From NCBI GenBank assembly GCA_943370285.1, contig CALRQJ020000012.1, positions 62,001 through 126,000 on the forward strand: a stretch of DNA of 64,000 nt, written 5' to 3'. This DNA comes from CALRQJ02 sp943370285. Its GTDB lineage: Bacteria > Bacteroidota > Bacteroidia > Chitinophagales > Chitinophagaceae. A program made the translations under genes and the position numbers. Under the pieces are notes generated by a model. That model saw only the letters and a list, made by a program, of their open reading frames with translations. It was not told the DNA's origin and searched no databases. Positions 27,390-35,714 of the stretch are shown piece by piece; the stretch's first letter is position 1, and each line of letters begins with the position of its first letter.

Positions 27390-28328
27390 ATGTTAATTAC
27401 AGGAACTTTTATAGACGAAATCAGCCACGATATTCCCCACCAAAATTGGGGTGCAAAAGAATGGGAGCAAGACTTTCAGTATATGAAAGTGATGGGCATT
27501 GATACAGTGATTTTAATCAGAAGTGGTTACAGAAGATTCATCACTTATCCATCAAAATATTTAATGAATACCAAAGGTTGTTATCATCCACCGATAGATT
27601 TGGTTGAATTGTTTTTGTCATTGGCGGATAAGTATAATATGCATTTCTATTTTGGTTTATACGATAGTGGCGAATATTGGGATACCGGAGATATGACGCC
27701 TGAAATTGATACCAATCGTTTTGTCATTGATGAAGTGTGGAAACAATACGGTCATCATCCATCTTTTAAGGGTTGGTATTTGAGCATGGAAATTAGCCGT
27801 AAAACCAAAGGTGCTATTGAGGCATTTAGGGCCTTAGGTAATCAATGTAAAGCAGTTAGTAATAATTTGCCCACGTTTATTTCACCGTGGATAGATGGAA
27901 AGAAAGCGGTGCTAGCTGCATCCGGACAAATAGCTAAAACAGATGCAGTGAGTTTGCAGGAACATGAAGCAGAATGGAATGAAATATTCAGTGGCATTCA
28001 AGGTGCCGTTGACGCCGTTGCATTTCAAGATGGGCATATTGAATATCATGAGTTGGAAGATTTTTTCCGCATCAACAAACAACTGGCCGATAAATACAAG
28101 ATGCAATGTTGGACCAATGCCGAAAGTTTTGACCGTGATATGCCCATTAAATTTCTACCCATCAAATTCGAAAAATTAAAATTGAAATTAGAGGCTGCTC
28201 GTAAAGCCGGGTACGATAAAGCCATCACTTTTGAGTTCTCTCATTTTATGAGTCCGCAATCTGCTTACACCCAAGCCCATCATTTGTATAACCGTTATTT
28301 GGAATATAAACACCAACTCAGTCTATGA
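27390..28328 (+). CDS. DUF4434 TIM-barrel, glycoside-hydrolase-like protein
   Basis: A 312-residue protein resembling the DUF4434 family, which has a glycosidase-like barrel. It begins ITGTFIDEISHDIPHQNWG and has acidic residues in likely active-site positions (YLSMEIS, FQDGHIEYHE, WTNAESFD). There is no signal peptide from ATG 27390; an upstream in-frame ATG at 27330 overlaps the previous gene and adds a basic tail-like segment, so it is less likely. Its stop overlaps the next start by 4 bp (ATGA), a sign of coupled translation with the GHL10 gene. Confidence 0.8.
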   Translation: MLITGTFIDEISHDIPHQNWGAKEWEQDFQYMKVMGIDTVILIRSGYRRFITYPSKYLMNTKGCYHPPIDLVELFLSLADKYNMHFYFGLYDSGEYWDTGDMTPEIDTNRFVIDEVWKQYGHHPSFKGWYLSMEISRKTKGAIEAFRALGNQCKAVSNNLPTFISPWIDGKKAVLAASGQIAKTDAVSLQEHEAEWNEIFSGIQGAVDAVAFQDGHIEYHELEDFFRINKQLADKYKMQCWTNAESFDRDMPIKFLPIKFEKLKLKLEAARKAGYDKAITFEFSHFMSPQSAYTQAHHLYNRYLEYKHQLSL

Positions 28329-29395
28329 AAAAAATCTTTCTATTACTCTTTTGTTGTTGCTTAGTAATTACTTCTTGGTCGCAAACAACACCTATTCGTG
28401 GTACATGGATTACTAACGTGGGCAGTAAAGCATTGCTCAACGAAGCTAATGTTAAAGCTGCCGTTAGTCTTTGTAAGGAAAAAGGTATCAATACCATTTT
28501 TATGGTAGTGTGGAATGATGGTGTAACCATGTATCCGAGTAAAGTCGTTGAGAAATATATAGGCATTAAGCAAGATACCGTGTACAAAGGTTTTGATCCC
28601 TTGAAATGTATGGTGGAAGAAGGACATAAGCAGGGATTAAAAGTACATGCTTGGTTTGAGTTTGGTTTTTCTTACGCTTATAAAGACAGCAACGCTATTT
28701 GGTATAAAAAATATCCTCATTGGGTGGGTCGTAACAGCAAAAAAGAAAGACTACAAAAAAGTGATTTTTATTGGTGGAATGCTATGCACCCCGAAGTGCA
28801 ATCTTTCATGTTGCAGTTGGTAAAAGAAGTGGTGAAAAAATACAATGTTGATGGTGTACAAGGTGATGATAGATTGCCTGCTATGCCCGGCGAAGGCGGA
28901 TATGATGATTACACATTGGCCTTGTACAAAAAACAAACAGGCAATACCGCACCATCAGATTTTAAAGAACCAAAATGGTTACAATGGAAAGCCGATCAGT
29001 TGAGTTTATTTGGTAAAAAACTGTATCGACAAGTTAAGAAGTTAAAGCCCGGATGTATTGTTACTTGGTCGCCAAGTATTTACCCTTGGAGTATGGAAAA
29101 CTACCTGCAAGATTGGCCTGCGTGGGTAAAGGGTGGATATGCAGATATAATACTGCCGCAGTTGTATCGCTATGATATCAAAGCCTATGAAAAAATTCTG
29201 AAAGAACTAGACAGCCAGGTTTCACCGCAGCAAAAGAAAAAAACCTTCCCCGGTATTTTAACCGGATTAGCCAATGGTTATCAAATAAGCGATGAACTAT
29301 TGCAGCAAATGATTGCATTGAACCGTAAATATGGGTTTGAAGGAGAGTGTTTATTTTATTTCGAATCATTACATAAAATTAAATCATTATACTAA
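28325..29395 (+). CDS. GHL10-family glycoside hydrolase, second copy
   Basis: A 356-residue exported paralogue of the enzyme at 24100-25266. It has a cleavable signal peptide (ending SWSQ) instead of a lipobox and no linker. Shared motifs include FMVVWNDGVTMYPS, HAWFEFGFSY, NVDGVQGDDRLPAMP, SPSIYPWSMENYLQDWP and ILPQLYRYDI. It probably acts on the same or a related polysaccharide in the periplasm, one copy soluble and the other membrane-anchored. It is coupled to the DUF4434 gene by a 4-bp overlap. Confidence 0.9.
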   Translation: MKKIFLLLFCCCLVITSWSQTTPIRGTWITNVGSKALLNEANVKAAVSLCKEKGINTIFMVVWNDGVTMYPSKVVEKYIGIKQDTVYKGFDPLKCMVEEGHKQGLKVHAWFEFGFSYAYKDSNAIWYKKYPHWVGRNSKKERLQKSDFYWWNAMHPEVQSFMLQLVKEVVKKYNVDGVQGDDRLPAMPGEGGYDDYTLALYKKQTGNTAPSDFKEPKWLQWKADQLSLFGKKLYRQVKKLKPGCIVTWSPSIYPWSMENYLQDWPAWVKGGYADIILPQLYRYDIKAYEKILKELDSQVSPQQKKKTFPGILTGLANGYQISDELLQQMIALNRKYGFEGECLFYFESLHKIKSLY

Positions 29396-29405
29396 ATTGA
29401 ATTGA

Positions 29406-30425
29406 ATGAAACGGATACCATTTTTTATACTAGTTATTTTGTTTGCCGCAACTACAATAGTAGCTTGTTCTAAAAAAACAACGGTTGTTACTACGCCTCC
29501 GCCACCACCAACAGGCGGAACAACCAATTTAATTACATTACCATCGGGTTGGAGACTAAGCACCACATTGGGCACTGCATTTCCTGCCGGTATTCAAGTG
29601 TATACTTTCGATAGTATTTACAACAGTAAAACAGTGAAAGCCGTTTGTTTGGCATACGATAGTAAGAATGCCAATTTCGAATTCAAACCCGTACAAAGTG
29701 CCACTGCAAAAACACCAACTGCATTTTACAACGATGAAGCAGGTGTTGTATATGGCTGTATCAACGGTGGCTACTTTGGCAGCAACCAATCTTTTAGTTT
29801 GGTGAAATATAACAATGTGGTTTCATCGCCAAATATCAAGGCGGTTACAAGGGTATTTAATGGTACAAATACTTCCTATTTTCCCACCCGTGCAGCATTT
29901 GGAATATCCAATACCGGTTCGCCTACTATTGGCTGGATCTATAATGTTGGTGCCGGGAACGACTTAATATACAGTTATCCTGCTCCTAGTCCTAATGTTG
30001 ATGGACAAGCACCGCAAGCACAGCCTACTGCTTCATTTCCTACAGGTGGTGCAATATGGAATACGACAAGCGCTATTGGTGGATCACCAATGCTCATAAA
30101 AGATAATGCCATCAACATCAGCGATGCAGCAGAGTTGATTTCCATTAATAATACAACATCTCGTCCTCGTTCTGCCATTGGTTATACAGCCAATGGTATT
30201 GTTTTGGTAGTAGCAGTGGAAGGCGATAATCCGCCTAATTATACCGGCATTAATCTGGCAGACTTGGCAGGTTTCATTAAAAATTTAGGGGCAACCAATG
30301 CCATTAATTTAGATGGTGGTGGTTCTACGTCCTTGGTTATTGGCGGAACAAAAGCAGTTCGTCCCGGCGATGCAGGTGGTACCGAAAGACCCGTAATAAG
30401 TGCTGTGTTGATAAAGAAAAAATAA
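29406..30425 (+). CDS. phosphodiester glycosidase (NAGPA-domain) lipoprotein
   Basis: A 339-residue lipoprotein (lipobox IVACS at ~20, then a Pro/Thr-rich linker) with a phosphodiester glycosidase (NAGPA) domain. Motifs include GCINGGYFG, the IGYTANGIVLVVAVEG region and the C-terminal NLDGGGSTSLVIGG. Family members hydrolyse sugar-phosphodiester bonds, as in the mammalian uncovering enzyme; bacterial substrates probably include cell-surface glycopolymers. It lies 10 bp after GHL10 in the same run, in keeping with shared envelope-glycan work. Confidence 0.88.
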   Translation: MKRIPFFILVILFAATTIVACSKKTTVVTTPPPPPTGGTTNLITLPSGWRLSTTLGTAFPAGIQVYTFDSIYNSKTVKAVCLAYDSKNANFEFKPVQSATAKTPTAFYNDEAGVVYGCINGGYFGSNQSFSLVKYNNVVSSPNIKAVTRVFNGTNTSYFPTRAAFGISNTGSPTIGWIYNVGAGNDLIYSYPAPSPNVDGQAPQAQPTASFPTGGAIWNTTSAIGGSPMLIKDNAINISDAAELISINNTTSRPRSAIGYTANGIVLVVAVEGDNPPNYTGINLADLAGFIKNLGATNAINLDGGGSTSLVIGGTKAVRPGDAGGTERPVISAVLIKKK

Positions 30426-30427
30426 GC

Positions 30428-31600
30428 ATGAAAAAATGCATCATACTCATCGGTTTGTTGTGGTGTGTGATTACCCATGCACAACAACAAACCGATGCTG
30501 TTTTTACTACGACAAGGGCAAGAGATTCTATGCAAGCCGCATTGAAATCAATGATTCATGCCACCATACTACTACCATTTAAAAACAATGAATCTACTTG
30601 GAGTGGTGCTTGTTGGGCCATCGAAATTTTATTGTATCGCCCCAAACGTTTTGAGCAACAAATTCCTGCATTGATTCGTCAGTTACCCCAACAATCTGCC
30701 GAGTTACAATACCGTTTTTTAGAAATGTTGTACACGGTTTATCCAAGACAATTTGTTAAGCCAATACAACAGCAATGGAACTATTTTGCAAATGCAAAAG
30801 TGAAAGCTGTAGCATTAGAATATCTAAAGCTGAATAATGTTTATGTGCTTACAACAACGCAAACCGATACTTTGCCGCCGCATTTACTTACTTTCAAAAC
30901 ACAACAAAATAATCCGGTTGAACAACCCAAACAAGACGATTTTTTAGCAGCTGATTTTTTACCCGGTCAGGTAGTGTTGTGTAGCTTTCAACATTGCAAT
31001 AGAAATTTGCCCGGCTATTTGATGATACGAACTGCACAACACAGTTGGTTGAGCGATAGTGTTGGCAAGCCTTATCGTTTTCCGCAGTTGGCCAGGTCAA
31101 TTACCAATTTACCTTATTATTTAACCAATGGCAATACCCCACAAGGTTTGTATCGTTTGAAGGGTTGGGCACAGTCTGATAATAAATTTATTGGCACTAC
31201 TACAAACCTTCAAATGGTAATGCCCGATGAAGATGGTGCTCCATCTTTTTTTGATACTACCCCCACAAATTTGGCGGCTGCTTATGGCCAATTATTATCG
31301 CCAAGCTTTATTACATATACTAATTTATGGCAAAGTTATCGGGCTGCACAATTGGGTCGCAGCGAAATCATAGCACATGGTACAGCCATTGATCCGCAAT
31401 GGTATAAGGGTAAAACCTATTATCCGCATACGCCTAGTTTAGGTTGTTTGTGTAGTCCGGAAATCTGGAATGGTAGGTTAGTTAAAAGTGTACAGCAAGC
31501 ATGGGTCAATACAGTTCAGTCCATTACAGATGCCACGGGATATTTGATGGTGGCTGAGATAGCTGATTTTAATCCGCAATATGGTGCATGCAATTGGTAA
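30428..31600 (+). CDS. exported protein with a divergent YkuD-like C-terminal motif
   Basis: A 390-residue exported protein (signal peptide to ~19, ending HAQ). I do not recognise the N-terminal two thirds, which look helical (LPQQSAELQYRFLEMLYT). Near the C-terminus, HGT at residue 317 is followed by TPSLGCLC with Cys340. This recalls the L,D-transpeptidase (YkuD) pattern HGT...SHGC, but the second His is replaced by Leu. It could be a diverged transpeptidase or a pseudoenzyme acting on peptidoglycan. It follows the NAGPA gene by 2 bp and ends the run. Confidence 0.6.
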   Translation: MKKCIILIGLLWCVITHAQQQTDAVFTTTRARDSMQAALKSMIHATILLPFKNNESTWSGACWAIEILLYRPKRFEQQIPALIRQLPQQSAELQYRFLEMLYTVYPRQFVKPIQQQWNYFANAKVKAVALEYLKLNNVYVLTTTQTDTLPPHLLTFKTQQNNPVEQPKQDDFLAADFLPGQVVLCSFQHCNRNLPGYLMIRTAQHSWLSDSVGKPYRFPQLARSITNLPYYLTNGNTPQGLYRLKGWAQSDNKFIGTTTNLQMVMPDEDGAPSFFDTTPTNLAAAYGQLLSPSFITYTNLWQSYRAAQLGRSEIIAHGTAIDPQWYKGKTYYPHTPSLGCLCSPEIWNGRLVKSVQQAWVNTVQSITDATGYLMVAEIADFNPQYGACNW

Positions 31601-31614
31601 TTTTAAGTAGGTAA

Positions 31615-31986
31615 TTATTTTTTTGGGGCAATCAGCCGCAAACCTTTTGTCAACTTTGGTGTGGGCTTTCCGCTTGTAGCCCCGCTTGATGCGGGGGCTA
31701 CCGCTGCAATCCCATGCCCTTGGGCGATTGAATAGATGGCGGCTTTAAAAGAAATATTTAATATAACAATAGTTTTAAGTATATCTGTGCCATGCTTTGT
31801 GTCCTCACAAACCATTATAATTGTACCCTTTTCTGCCAAAAAGTTAGTGGTTACTTGGCTTTTATCTAAAGGGGCTAGTGTATAGTTTAATAGCTTGTCT
31901 ATAGTACTGGTATCTTGGCTTTTTCCTAAATTAGGCAAAGCAGTAGCTAATGCTACCCAAAGAGTAGCTATTATAAATTTGTTCAT
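31615..31986 (-). CDS. small exported protein with a repeat-derived tail, function unknown
   Basis: A 123-residue ORF with a signal peptide (to ~23, ending GKSQ). The middle (residues ~25-80) looks like an ordinary secreted domain, but from about residue 85 the codons run through a palindromic element at 31676-31730, giving an Ala/Ser/Pro-rich tail and then a basic end. The original C-terminus may have been replaced by the element. I recognise no family. It lies 19 bp downstream of a lipoprotein gene on the same strand. Confidence 0.5.
   Translation of the reverse strand: MNKFIIATLWVALATALPNLGKSQDTSTIDKLLNYTLAPLDKSQVTTNFLAEKGTIIMVCEDTKHGTDILKTIVILNISFKAAIYSIAQGHGIAAVAPASSGATSGKPTPKLTKGLRLIAPKK
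31676..31730. repeat. palindromic REP-like element
   Basis: GTAGCCCCGC at 31676-31685 and GCGGGGGCTAC at 31691-31701 form a GC-rich stem with one bulged G. A second small hairpin, CAATC/GATTG, lies at 31706-31730. The GC content stands out from the AT-rich surroundings. It overlaps the 3' part of the small ORF. Confidence 0.65.
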
Positions 31987-32005
31987 TTTTTTGGTTTAAG
32001 GTGTT

Positions 32006-32551
32006 TTAAAATTTAAAGTCGAAACGTCCATTGGTAATTTTTATAGTGTCACAACCTGTTTTGTATAGTGTTACTTCGAAACGCCCAGAGATTATTTTTT
32101 TTGCTTTATCGTGAATATCTAAATATATCTTTCCTTTTGAATAGACATTTGTATCAAGGGAATTAATTTGACAAGTACTTATATAAGAATGCCTAGCAAA
32201 GTATTGAGAACCATTTGTTATATTTAGAACTACAGGCACTTGTAGGTTATTTAATTGTGCACCTATCCCCAAACCAATGGCTGATGCATCTGTTGCGGAA
32301 GTAATTCTCATAGCAGAGATAGTAAATATTCCATTATTTATACCTGGGTCATAGTCAATACTCAAATTGGCTGTCCCATTACTACCAGCAGGCACCCAAG
32401 GTATACCATTTACCAAACAGCCAAAAGTGTTAGCCCCAATTTGGGTGGCAGGTGGCAGGCCGGGTATATTGTTTGGGTCAGTAGTAGTAGAAGTTTTTTC
32501 GCAACTTAAGCTCAATACCAATAATAAGCAATAGGTTATTGTATGCTTCAT
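32006..32551 (-). CDS. DUF6252-like lipoprotein
   Basis: A 181-residue lipoprotein (lipobox LSLSC near residue 16, then Thr-rich linker). The GANTFGCLVNGIPWVP opening and the terminal GRFDFKF strand resemble the DUF6252 family of small beta-sandwich lipoproteins found widely in Bacteroidota. Function is unknown. It stands upstream of the repeat-tailed ORF on the same strand. Confidence 0.75.
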   Translation of the reverse strand: MKHTITYCLLLVLSLSCEKTSTTTDPNNIPGLPPATQIGANTFGCLVNGIPWVPAGSNGTANLSIDYDPGINNGIFTISAMRITSATDASAIGLGIGAQLNNLQVPVVLNITNGSQYFARHSYISTCQINSLDTNVYSKGKIYLDIHDKAKKIISGRFEVTLYKTGCDTIKITNGRFDFKF

Positions 32552-32719
32552 AATATATTTTTTTGTTTTTCAGGTAAAGTTTAGACAGTTACTGTATAAG
32601 GTGGGCTGTGTAGGCGGTTCATGGTGGTGTTTTTATTTGATGTATATGGTAGGTTAACAATTGTTTTAATACTTGAAAACAAAGCCAATCAAAAAATCAC
32701 ATATTGAATCAAATCGTTT

Positions 32720-32878
32720 ATGCTGCTTGTAATAGGTCAATTAGTCTTTCTAATAATTTCTTGGTTTCTCAAGCACTATTCTAGGGAGGAAGCTATTACA
32801 AATATATATTATAGTTTGATACCTATATCATTTTTTTTAGTATTGATAATCAAGGGTTTAATAATATATTTTTGTTAG
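32720..32878 (+). CDS. possible 52-aa membrane miniprotein
   Basis: An ATG-started 52-codon ORF ending in TAG encodes two hydrophobic segments (residues ~1-16 and ~31-51) with a short charged loop (KHYSREEA) between them. Two-helix mini-membrane proteins are common, but AT-rich non-coding DNA also yields such patterns by chance, and no family or clear ribosome-binding site supports it. Confidence 0.35.
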   Translation: MLLVIGQLVFLIISWFLKHYSREEAITNIYYSLIPISFFLVLIIKGLIIYFC

Positions 32879-32933
32879 GCGTTGTGTTGATAAGACGGAA
32901 GAATGTAGCAATTAGGAGAGAGGAGTTAGAATT

Positions 32934-32954
32934 TAGGAGATAGGAGATAGGAGA
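32934..32954 (+). repeat. TAGGAGA seven-base tandem repeat
   Basis: Three perfect copies of TAGGAGA followed by TAGGCG, within a longer purine-rich tract (about 32912-32966). The unit length equals that of the repeat inside metG. Confidence 0.9.
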
Positions 32955-32973
32955 TAGGCGTTAGAGCTAGAAA

Positions 32974-33013
32974 TGAAATCATCTTAGCTCCTTTGCGGCT
33001 TTGCGTGAAAAAA
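32974..33013 (+). repeat. 40-bp direct repeat, copy 1
   Basis: Begins TGAAATCATCTTAGCTCC, continues through two TTTGCG(G/T) units and ends in a run of A. An identical copy starts 79 bp downstream at 33053. It resembles dispersed intergenic repeats that I recall from other Bacteroidota genomes. Confidence 0.9.
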
Positions 33014-33052
33014 GAAGTCCACGGTCGACAGTCCATAGTCCACGGCTAAGAC

Positions 33053-33092
33053 TGAAATCATCTTAGCTCCTTTGCGGCTTTGCGTGAAAAAA
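33053..33092 (+). repeat. 40-bp direct repeat, copy 2
   Basis: Identical to 32974-33013. Each copy is followed by a degenerate tract of GTCCA, GGTCGAC and GGTCAAC words. Confidence 0.9.
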
Positions 33093-33418
33093 ATGTCCAT
33101 GGACGACGGTCAACGGTCCATTGTTCTTTGGGTGACTGTAAAGCAAATACTGTATTTGTATTCCTACCTGTAAAGTTTTTTAGTACAAAACAGTCTACCT
33201 ATAGCCATAGATACTTCATAGATAAGCCTTACTAAAGTCATGGATGGTTCAATGTCATGTCGATGTCAGTGACAAAATGGCGTAAACAATTTCAATATAG
33301 CGTTTGAATAGTTATTCAACAAGATGTTTCAATTAAACATTCACGCCAAAAACTTTAGCCTTATTTTTAAACCTACCGAAGGTTTTTCCATCCATCAACG
33401 TCATATACTTAACTGCGA

Positions 33419-33985
33419 TTGTTAGAAACGGAAATAATACAAGCACTGCAAAGGGGTGAGGACAAAGCATTTGCCTCCTTTATTGAGCACTATCAAACGA
33501 TGGTGTACAATACAGTATTGGGTATCATCCAACATGCTAACGATGCAGATGATATTACACAAGAAGTATTCATTCAGGCTTTTGAATCGGTAGCGGGGTT
33601 TAAAGGCGAAGCAAAATTATCTACTTGGTTGTATCGTATTGCGATCAATAAAGCATTAGACTGGCAACGCAAACAACAAAGAAAGAAGCGATTTAGTGTA
33701 CTGCAACAATTGTTTGGGCAAAACAATGAAGTCTTGCATGAGCAGCAAGATTTTCATCATCCTGGTGCGGCGTTAGATCAAAAAGAAAATGCGGCACTCT
33801 TGTTTGCAGCTATCAATCGGTTACCCGACAACCAAAAAACGGCTGTTGTATTGTTGAAAACAGAAGGCTTGTCCTACGCCGAAGTAGCAGCAGTGATGCA
33901 GCTATCGGTAAAAGCAGTAGAATCGTTATACCAAAGAGGGAAAGACAATTTGAAAAAAATATTAAAGCAGCACTACATTCAATAA
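33419..33985 (+). CDS. ECF-type RNA polymerase sigma factor
   Basis: A 188-residue sigma-70 family (ECF) protein. Region 2 (~20-90) has DADDITQEVFIQAFESV and FKGEAKLSTWLYRIAINKA; region 4 (~120-185) has LPDNQKTAVVLLKTEGLSYAEVA and KAVESLYQRGK. It should direct polymerase to an envelope or stress regulon that may include its own operon. Only TTG at 33419 and CTG at 33413 can start this frame, since a stop lies directly upstream. It heads a plus-strand operon reaching 37363, followed after 13 bp by a small membrane protein in the anti-sigma position. Confidence 0.92.
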   Translation: MLETEIIQALQRGEDKAFASFIEHYQTMVYNTVLGIIQHANDADDITQEVFIQAFESVAGFKGEAKLSTWLYRIAINKALDWQRKQQRKKRFSVLQQLFGQNNEVLHEQQDFHHPGAALDQKENAALLFAAINRLPDNQKTAVVLLKTEGLSYAEVAAVMQLSVKAVESLYQRGKDNLKKILKQHYIQ

Positions 33986-33998
33986 TCAAATCATACAC

Positions 33999-34298
33999 AT
34001 GAAAAAAAATATACCTATAGAAGAAGTGTTGAACAGTGTAGCAGACATTCAAAGAGCTGAGCCTGCTCCGTTCTTATATACTCGAGTGAAAGCTAGAATG
34101 GCCAAACAAAACGAATCTGAAGCATGGTATGTATTAGATCGTAAACGAGCAGTATTGGTAGTGGCTATGTTATTGGTATTATTTGTCGCAAATATTTTTT
34201 TGATGAATCAAGCAGAGAAGACTACCACAGCTAACACCAATGAGCTAGAATCTTTTGCTACTTCATTTAACTTATCTGGAAACGGTTACTCGTATTGA
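33999..34298 (+). CDS. small membrane protein in anti-sigma position
   Basis: A 99-residue protein: a charged cytosolic N-terminus (~1-48), one membrane helix (~50-68, VLVVAMLLVLFVANIFLM) and a ~30-residue periplasmic tail. Position after an ECF gene and topology suggest an anti-sigma factor or modulator, but it lacks a recognisable zinc anti-sigma motif. It is 13 bp after the sigma stop and 16 bp before the next start. Confidence 0.75.
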   Translation: MKKNIPIEEVLNSVADIQRAEPAPFLYTRVKARMAKQNESEAWYVLDRKRAVLVVAMLLVLFVANIFLMNQAEKTTTANTNELESFATSFNLSGNGYSY

Positions 34299-34314
34299 TG
34301 TTAAATCTTCCACC

Positions 34315-34878
34315 ATGCAAACGATATTAAAAAATAAATGGCTGAGTGTTTTGATTCTGTTGTTGTTGATTGCCAATATAGCTACGTTGTCTATGTATTG
34401 GTATGCCAAGTTAGTAGATAGACCAAAGCCCGAAATGGCCAAACGTGGCGCAGCTGCAGCGTTTTTAATCAAAGAATTAGCCTTCTCTGCTGAACAAGAA
34501 AAACAATACCAAGATTTGATTCAGCAACATCAAAAGCAAAGCAGATTCATCAACGAGCAATTGAAGGAAAGCAAATCAAATTACTTTGACTTATTGCAAG
34601 AACCTCAGATTGATTCGCTTTTAGCCGATGCCCAACTTAGAAAAATTACTGCTTTTCAACAGCAATTGGAACAATTAACATTCCATCATTTTCTACAAGT
34701 AAAAAAACTGTGTACGCCTCAACAGCAAATCAAGTTTCAAACAGTAATCAATAAAGCCATGCGTATGATGGGGCCAAGACAACAAGGGCCACCACCGCCA
34801 AAACAAGATGGCCATCAACCACCGCCTGGTGTAGATGGTCCACCACCACCACCTGAACATGAGCCACCATCGCATTAA
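34315..34878 (+). CDS. CpxP/Spy-like periplasmic sensor with membrane anchor
   Basis: A 187-residue protein with an N-terminal membrane anchor (~10-30) and a helical periplasmic domain (~45-145) of the heavy-metal-sensor/CpxP type, with LAFSAEQEKQYQDLIQQH and LTFHHFLQVKKLCTPQQQ. A Pro- and His-rich tail (~150-187) may bind metal. Proteins of this type partner ECF sigma factors in metal or envelope-stress sensing. The start at 34315 was preferred to an upstream in-frame start (34255) that overlaps the preceding gene. Confidence 0.75.
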   Translation: MQTILKNKWLSVLILLLLIANIATLSMYWYAKLVDRPKPEMAKRGAAAAFLIKELAFSAEQEKQYQDLIQQHQKQSRFINEQLKESKSNYFDLLQEPQIDSLLADAQLRKITAFQQQLEQLTFHHFLQVKKLCTPQQQIKFQTVINKAMRMMGPRQQGPPPPKQDGHQPPPGVDGPPPPPEHEPPSH

Positions 34879-34944
34879 CAAAATTTTTTGTATTTACACC
34901 GAAGATTTGTTTTCTAAACAGCATCCAACCCTAAAATGACAATT

Positions 34945-35706
34945 ATGAAAAAAATAATGTATGCCGTTCTTTTTGCAGCAGCTAGCTTATTTGGATTGAT
35001 GGCTTGCAAAAAAAACAGCGATGATGCTGGCACAGGCGGCACCAATACTGGAACTGCACCGGCAGTATTTGCAAAGTTTAATTCCTCAGTAACCATTTAT
35101 ACCGAGGGTAATTTTGTAGTGCTGAAGAGCAATGGTTTACCCGATCATAAAAGTCCATATTATCAAGGTACTGCTTGGGCAGCAACATTGTACGAAGCGT
35201 ACAATGGTACTAATCCTGCTTTTGCCATCAATCCCAACCGTATTGCACAACAAAATTTTGTATTTAAAATTCCCATCAATCCAACTGTGGCAACTACACA
35301 TACTGCCACACCCGGTGGACCCATAGGTATTTCTATTAACGGTGTTCCCTTGTACAATCAATATGCTGCCATGAATGCTCCACTAACCAATGAAATCAAT
35401 AGTTTTGACCAGTACAATGGACATCCACAGCAATCGGGTCAATATCATTATCATGTTGAGCCATTATACCTTACTGCACAAAAAGGTAAAAATGCATTAT
35501 TAGGTTTTTTATTGGATGGATTTCCTGTTTATGGGCCGCTTGAAAATGGTACAACTATTACAAGCAGTATGTTAGATACTTACCATGGACATAGCCATGC
35601 CACTGCCGATTATCCCAATGGCATTTATCATTATCATGTAACAGCAGATGGACCTTATATTAATGGTGCAGGATTTTATGGTACAGCAGGAACCGTAACA
35701 CAATAA
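34945..35706 (+). CDS. YHYH-domain lipoprotein
   Basis: A ~253-residue lipoprotein (lipobox GLMAC, then a Gly/Thr linker) with a YHYH domain, named for the repeated motifs seen here as GQYHYHVEP and GIYHYHVTA, with HGHSH between them. The His clusters suggest metal, probably copper, binding. An ATG at 34936 is also in frame; 34945 (MKKIMYAV) gives the more usual signal sequence. Its place before SCO and after a CpxP-like gene fits an envelope metal-handling operon. Confidence 0.88.
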   Translation: MKKIMYAVLFAAASLFGLMACKKNSDDAGTGGTNTGTAPAVFAKFNSSVTIYTEGNFVVLKSNGLPDHKSPYYQGTAWAATLYEAYNGTNPAFAINPNRIAQQNFVFKIPINPTVATTHTATPGGPIGISINGVPLYNQYAAMNAPLTNEINSFDQYNGHPQQSGQYHYHVEPLYLTAQKGKNALLGFLLDGFPVYGPLENGTTITSSMLDTYHGHSHATADYPNGIYHYHVTADGPYINGAGFYGTAGTVTQ

Positions 35707-35714
35707 AAAATAGC

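Larger units (their letters stand above)
32552..33418. other. repeat-rich intergenic region
   Basis: This 867-bp stretch has no long ORF. It holds a possible 52-codon membrane ORF (32720-32878), a seven-base tandem repeat (32934-32954), a duplicated 40-bp sequence (32974-33013 and 33053-33092) and degenerate GTCCA/GGTC-type repeats between and after the copies (to about 33120). The remaining ~300 bp before the sigma-factor gene show no clear promoter match. Confidence 0.7.

Noticed and set aside
32872..32885. GTTAGGCG, a perfect match to the classical integron GTTRRRY box, after the 52-codon ORF
   Set aside because: It is isolated, has no paired box or stem nearby, and lies on the plus strand far from the array; a seven-base match is expected by chance.
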